Origin: Synechococcaceae cyanobacterium SM2_3_2
Lineage (GTDB): Bacteria; Cyanobacteriota; Cyanobacteriia; Thermostichales; Thermostichaceae
Assembly: GCA_012031565.1 (NCBI GenBank)
Contig: JAAUUM010000008.1
Span: forward strand, 1-46,052
Length of the DNA: 46,052 bases
Reading direction: 5' to 3'
Below the pieces are notes generated by a model. The model was not told where the DNA came from and ran no database searches. It saw only the letters and a list, made by a program, of their open reading frames with translations. The translations under genes were made by a program, and so were the position numbers. Shown here in pieces: positions 42,726 through 46,052 of the stretch (the stretch's first letter is position 1; each line of letters opens with the position of its first letter).

Positions 42726-43766
42726 ATGTCTTACCCCCCAGTCCAACTTTATGCTAGAGTTCATCGCTCATCCGATGTGCAGGTGGATGAGATTCATGCT
42801 CACTTGGTTGCCCTCTCGGAGATATTGCAGCTCATTTACCAAGGCAGGTTAGATCTGCACTCAGCTGGAGTGGAGCAAGCTCTGAAGGGCGGGATCCAGA
42901 ATTCCCTTCACCTGCTGTCGCTACTGCGAGAATCCAGCGGATCCAAAGCCGTATCTTGTGAGGCAGTTCTCACTCAAAGTCTGGGGGATGAGATCAAGTC
43001 GGCGCTTCAGCAGGGTCAGTTCTCCCTTCAGTATCAGCCCATTTTTAGGTTTGCCTCCGAGCAATTTCAATTAGATCAGTTAGATCAGTTGGTGGGGTTT
43101 GAAGCATTGCTGCGCTGGCTGCACCCAGAACGGGGTTGGATCCCGCCCAATCAGTTTATTCCTGTGGCGGAGTGCAGCGATTTGATTCATGAGCTGGGCT
43201 GCTGGGTACTCAAAACAGCTTCTCAACAGATGGTGAGCTGGCAACGGCAGACGGGCAAGTCATTGCGATTAAATGTCAACCTCTCTCCTCGACAACTGCA
43301 CCAACCCAACCTCAGCGCACACATTAGCCAAATTCTGTTAGAAACTGGGTTCTCGGCTCACCACCTCAGCTTAGAGTTGACCGAAAAGGCTGCTGTTGAA
43401 AACTATGAGATAGCGACCCATCAGCTCTCCCAACTGCAAAAACTTGGGATCCAGGTGGGCCTTGATGATTTTGGTACGGGCTTTTCTTGTCTCAGTCGTC
43501 TCGATAATCTACCCTTAAATTTCCTCAAGATTGACCAGAGCTTTGTCGCCAAATCTCGCTGGGACACCCTAACCTTGATTCTGCTTTTGGCTGACCAGAT
43601 CAATCTTTCGGTGGTTGCGGAAGGCATCGAAACCTCTGAGCAGCTAGAACAGCTCCAAAAAATTGGCTACTCGATGGGTCAGGGGTATCGGCTGTCTTTT
43701 CCCCTCACACCCGAACAGGTGCCTGCCTTTTTGCCGCAGGTTGCTACGTCTGGACATGGTTTTTGA
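42726..43766 (+). CDS. EAL-domain protein, copy 2
   Basis: A 346-residue homologue of the EAL protein at 39864, alignable over its full length. It has the same helical N-terminal region, and the catalytic signatures VGFEALLRWLHP, LNVNLSPRQ, LELTEK, DDFGTGFSCL, LKIDQSFV, VVAEGIET and GYSMGQGY. Differences are scattered, with a small insertion of Gln/Leu/Asp residues before VGFEAL made by a short tandem duplication (TTAGATCAG twice). All expected metal and catalytic residues are retained, so it should also be a c-di-GMP phosphodiesterase. It is followed by the second PATAN-REC gene, and together they precede cheY- and cheW-type genes in an apparently intact order. Confidence 0.9.
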   Translation: MSYPPVQLYARVHRSSDVQVDEIHAHLVALSEILQLIYQGRLDLHSAGVEQALKGGIQNSLHLLSLLRESSGSKAVSCEAVLTQSLGDEIKSALQQGQFSLQYQPIFRFASEQFQLDQLDQLVGFEALLRWLHPERGWIPPNQFIPVAECSDLIHELGCWVLKTASQQMVSWQRQTGKSLRLNVNLSPRQLHQPNLSAHISQILLETGFSAHHLSLELTEKAAVENYEIATHQLSQLQKLGIQVGLDDFGTGFSCLSRLDNLPLNFLKIDQSFVAKSRWDTLTLILLLADQINLSVVAEGIETSEQLEQLQKIGYSMGQGYRLSFPLTPEQVPAFLPQVATSGHGF

Positions 43767-43850
43767 GCAATTTGTTGCCAACAAGTATACTTATTATTAC
43801 CGCAGTTTTCCTACCGCAATTTTCCTTTTTGACACAGCTTCAGAAAAAAT

Positions 43851-45122
43851 ATGAATGCCCAATCGCTCCCCCCTAGTTCTCCCAAAGATTCTCCTCAAGA
43901 AGAACCCCTGACCTTGTTTCGCCATCGCAAGGCTCCTCTGGGATCCCTGTTGCAGCAGCTCAGAAACGAACGGTTTAGCGGCAGGCTAGATATCTTTGGC
44001 ACTGGGGCTCTGCGCTGGAGTTTTTATCTCTGCCTGGGGCGCTTTGTCTGGGAAACCGGCGGGCACGATCCCGATCAACGCTGGCGGCGAGGGCTTAGCC
44101 AACACTGTCCAGGGCTCGATGAGGTGGAAATTGAAAGTATTGCCTCAGAAGATTCCACCACCCGCGAGTACACGATTTTGTCAGGATTGCTGCAACGGCA
44201 ACAACTGAATCGCAGCCAATTGATTGAGCTGATTGAAGACAACCTCAATGAAGTCCTTTTCGATCTGCTCCAAGATGTTGAATCAAATGTGCAAACCCTT
44301 CCCAACGAAGACTATGAGGTCACCTATCTACTGAATCAGCAGGATGTGGTGCAGTCCCCCCTCACCTTGATTCGTTCAGAATTGGCCTTCGACAAAGCCC
44401 TTCAGCAGTGGCAAGAGTGGAAGGCCGCTGGATTGGCAACCGTGTCTCCCAACCTGGTACCAATCATCCATCGCGCTGATTTGCTCAAACAAGCGGCCCC
44501 GCTTCAATTTGAAGTGCTCAGTCGCCTGATCAATGGACAACGCACCCTTCGCCACTTGGCCCTCAAAATGCAGCAGGATCTGTTGACCTTCTCGCAAACG
44601 TTAAACGGTTATGTGGCGGTTGGGATCCTGAGCTTCTCTGTGAACCGCCCCAATACCGTGCTGTCTGACGAACCCACCACCGAGATCCTCAAAGAGCCGG
44701 TGGCCATCGCTCCCTTAAAAATCCAGCCTGTACCCTCAGCTCCGTCAGTTCAGCCGCTGGTGGTCTGCATTGATGATAGCCCGCTGATCTGCAAAACCTT
44801 GGAAGGGATCCTCACCCGACAGGGCTACCGTTTTCAGGGGGTGCAGAATCCCCTGCAAGCCATCCCCACCTTGCTGAAGACCAAACCGGATCTGGTGTTT
44901 CTCGATCTGATCATGCCCATTGCCAATGGCTACGAAATCTGTGCTCAGATTCGCAGAGTGGCTACTCTCAAACAGGTTCCAGTTGTGATTTTTACCGGAA
45001 ACTTAGTGGATCGGATGCGGGCCCGTATGGCGGGGGCCACTGATTTCTTGACTAAGCCGGTGCAGGCCGAGCAGATTGGGGCAATGTTGGAGAAATATTC
45101 ACCCCTCAAAAAGACCTTGTGA
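43851..45122 (+). CDS. PATAN (DUF4388)-REC response regulator, copy 2
   Basis: This 423-residue homologue of the protein at 40980 has the same domain order. PATAN is at about residues 25-85 (FSGRLDIFGTGALRWSFYLC), a helical middle follows, then a receiver with VCIDDSP, LVFLDLIMP as phosphorylation site and FLTKPVQAE. It lacks a short Ser/Pro-rich linker segment and two residues after FTGN that copy 1 has. In Pil/Tax-type clusters such PatA-like proteins receive phosphate from a CheA-type kinase. It lies 84 bases after the EAL gene and 57 before the cheY-like gene, so one transcript is likely. Confidence 0.9.
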   Translation: MNAQSLPPSSPKDSPQEEPLTLFRHRKAPLGSLLQQLRNERFSGRLDIFGTGALRWSFYLCLGRFVWETGGHDPDQRWRRGLSQHCPGLDEVEIESIASEDSTTREYTILSGLLQRQQLNRSQLIELIEDNLNEVLFDLLQDVESNVQTLPNEDYEVTYLLNQQDVVQSPLTLIRSELAFDKALQQWQEWKAAGLATVSPNLVPIIHRADLLKQAAPLQFEVLSRLINGQRTLRHLALKMQQDLLTFSQTLNGYVAVGILSFSVNRPNTVLSDEPTTEILKEPVAIAPLKIQPVPSAPSVQPLVVCIDDSPLICKTLEGILTRQGYRFQGVQNPLQAIPTLLKTKPDLVFLDLIMPIANGYEICAQIRRVATLKQVPVVIFTGNLVDRMRARMAGATDFLTKPVQAEQIGAMLEKYSPLKKTL

Positions 45123-45179
45123 AGGGTGATAGTTCGTTTCTGTCCTGAAAGATACCTTGCATACCCTCTAGAGAAGATC

Positions 45180-45546
45180 ATGAACAACGTTTTTGTCGTC
45201 GAAGATAGCCGCACCGAAGCGGAGTTGATCAGCCTCAGCCTGCAAAAAGCTGGGTTCAGCGTATCCCTGGTGGGTAGTGGAGAAGAAGCTGAGCAGAAAC
45301 TGCAAAGTCAAAAGCCCAATTTGATCCTGATGGATGTGATTTTGCCGGGGCAGAGCGGTTTTGAACTGTGTCGCAAACTCAAGGCTAACCCCGCCACCCA
45401 AGGGATCCCGATTGTGATCTGCTCAACCAAGGGCACCGAGGTGGACAAAACCTGGGGCCGCATGGGGGGGGGCTGATGCTTACTTGACCAAGCCCTTGGA
45501 TGTCAACGAGCTGATCGCCACTGTCAAGCGTTGGATTAGCAACTAG
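45180..45546 (+). pseudogene. CheY-like response regulator (PilH-like), frameshifted in a G tract
   Basis: A single receiver domain of about 121 residues when corrected: VFVVEDSRTEAELISLSL at the start, the phospho-aspartate in LILMDVILPGQSGFELC, IVICSTKG, then the C-terminal ADAYLTKPLDVNELIATV with the conserved lysine. The frame breaks at nine consecutive G (45464-45472). Eight would give RMGGADAYLTKP and an intact protein ending at TAG 45544-45546; as written it stops at 45476 without the lysine. Slippage in the cell or a read error could each explain it. A start at ATG 45180 is preceded by GAGAAG. The true stop lies in a 7-bp duplication. Confidence 0.82.
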
Positions 45547-45550
45547 CAAC
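45537..45550. repeat. 7-bp duplication across the cheY-like stop
   Basis: TAGCAAC occurs twice in a row. The second copy contains the TAG stop (45544-45546) of the corrected cheY-like frame. Confidence 0.7.
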
Positions 45551-45571
45551 TCGGAGGATATGGGCAGGCAC

Positions 45572-46052
45572 ATGTTGGATCTTCTGACCGAGTTGAACGG
45601 AATCGCCATTGCCCCGGATCCCCAGCCGGAGCTAACACAGCGATATTTACAGTTTCAGGTGGGGGGGATATCTACGCTAATGCCTCTGGGTCACTTGCGG
45701 GAGGTGTTGTCTATCGCTCCTGAGCGCATCCTACCTGTGCCCGATATGTCCCCCCTGCTGCTGGGTTTGATCAGTTGGCGTAGTGAGGCGATTTGGCTTT
45801 TGGATGTGCCCCTGTTGTTGGGGGGATCCGCATTTTTTAGCGGTGGATACGGGCGGGCCAGCGTGTTGTTGGCAGAAGCCGCAGACCCCCAATCCACTTC
45901 TGGATCAACTTCCCAAAAACTGCTTCTGGGCCTGTTGGTGGGTTCGGTGCAAACGATTCTTTCCTTTCCTCCCGAGCGCATCTTGCCCTTGTCTCTAGAA
46001 GTGGTGGCTCCAGCCCAGACACACCTGTTTCAGGGATATCTTCTCTCCGAAA
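45572..46052 (+). CDS. CheW-like adaptor (PilI-like), cut by the window end
   Basis: An open frame runs from ATG 45572 to the end of the window (160 codons) with no stop. It has the look of a CheW adaptor: a beta-rich start YLQFQVGGISTLMPLGHLREVLSI, the MSPLLLGLISWRSEAIWLLDVPLLLG segment that resembles the CheW docking region, and LLLGLLVGSVQTILSFPPERILPLS. CheW proteins couple a chemoreceptor to a CheA kinase. GGAGG lies about 14 bases upstream, as in the chimera at 42337. An MCP gene and a cheA-type gene are expected further right. Its first 60 residues are duplicated in the chimera. Confidence 0.8.
   Translation, partial: MLDLLTELNGIAIAPDPQPELTQRYLQFQVGGISTLMPLGHLREVLSIAPERILPVPDMSPLLLGLISWRSEAIWLLDVPLLLGGSAFFSGGYGRASVLLAEAADPQSTSGSTSQKLLLGLLVGSVQTILSFPPERILPLSLEVVAPAQTHLFQGYLLSE

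Overview
The window reads as chromosomal DNA of a GC-rich unicellular cyanobacterium. The evidence is ictB, the devBCA exporter, a glnA promoter with an NtcA-type box, a DUF2227 protein, mreBCD, a PATAN-REC (PatA-type) regulator array, and a dense GATC-centred iterated palindrome (GGGATCCC and its GGATCC core) resembling the cyanobacterial HIP1 phenomenon. The palindrome and gene set make me think of the hot-spring Synechococcus/Thermostichus group, but that is an inference from memory.

Layout. 1-2266: the end of a mobile element carrying a large serine recombinase, next to the 3' half of radC, which it appears to split. 2526-4113: a HAD-fold protein with a degraded active site overlapping an exported TPR protein. 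4353-10007: a frameshifted MFS permease, DUF2227, a CPA2-type antiporter and a frameshifted rhomboid. 10162-13028: glnA (NtcA-type promoter, hairpin terminator) divergent from a phosphonate-type binding protein with a three-repeat Pho box. 13088-18434: lysC, msrA, pyrC (compositionally mosaic), cysM and a small conserved protein. 18766-25257: a leftward run of an unknown gene, a GT39-type transferase, ictB, secD and secF. 25572-28917: devB-devC-devA. 28983-33924: an RluE-type pseudouridine synthase, a STAS protein, an M20 amidohydrolase, a small low-GC pair including DUF2335, and an AEC permease. 33962-36535: mreB-mreC-mreD, leftward. 36903-39233: a cytosine deaminase family protein and an exported glycine-rich protein. 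39864-46052: a tandemly duplicated signalling block (EAL, then PATAN-REC) leading into cheY- and cheW-type genes of a Pil/Tax-like chemotaxis locus that runs off the right edge. Its first copy has lost cheY and keeps only a cheW-REC chimera.

Genes that work together: nitrogen assimilation (glnA under NtcA), phosphorus scavenging (Pho-box binding protein), amino-acid and pyrimidine synthesis (lysC, cysM, pyrC), membrane export (secDF, devBCA), cell shape (mreBCD), and c-di-GMP plus phosphorelay control of surface behaviour (EAL/PATAN-REC/CheY/CheW).

The least expected signal is structural. At a dozen or so unrelated genes a private 7-16 bp sequence containing the stop codon is tandemly duplicated or triplicated, so the stop is repeated, often in another frame. 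Similar duplications occur in most intergenic gaps. Together with the iterated GGATCC word, which also builds at least one terminator stem, this gives the genome an unusual 3'-end architecture. Three genes carry single-base frameshifts, two of them in G tracts, and these could be real or assembly errors.
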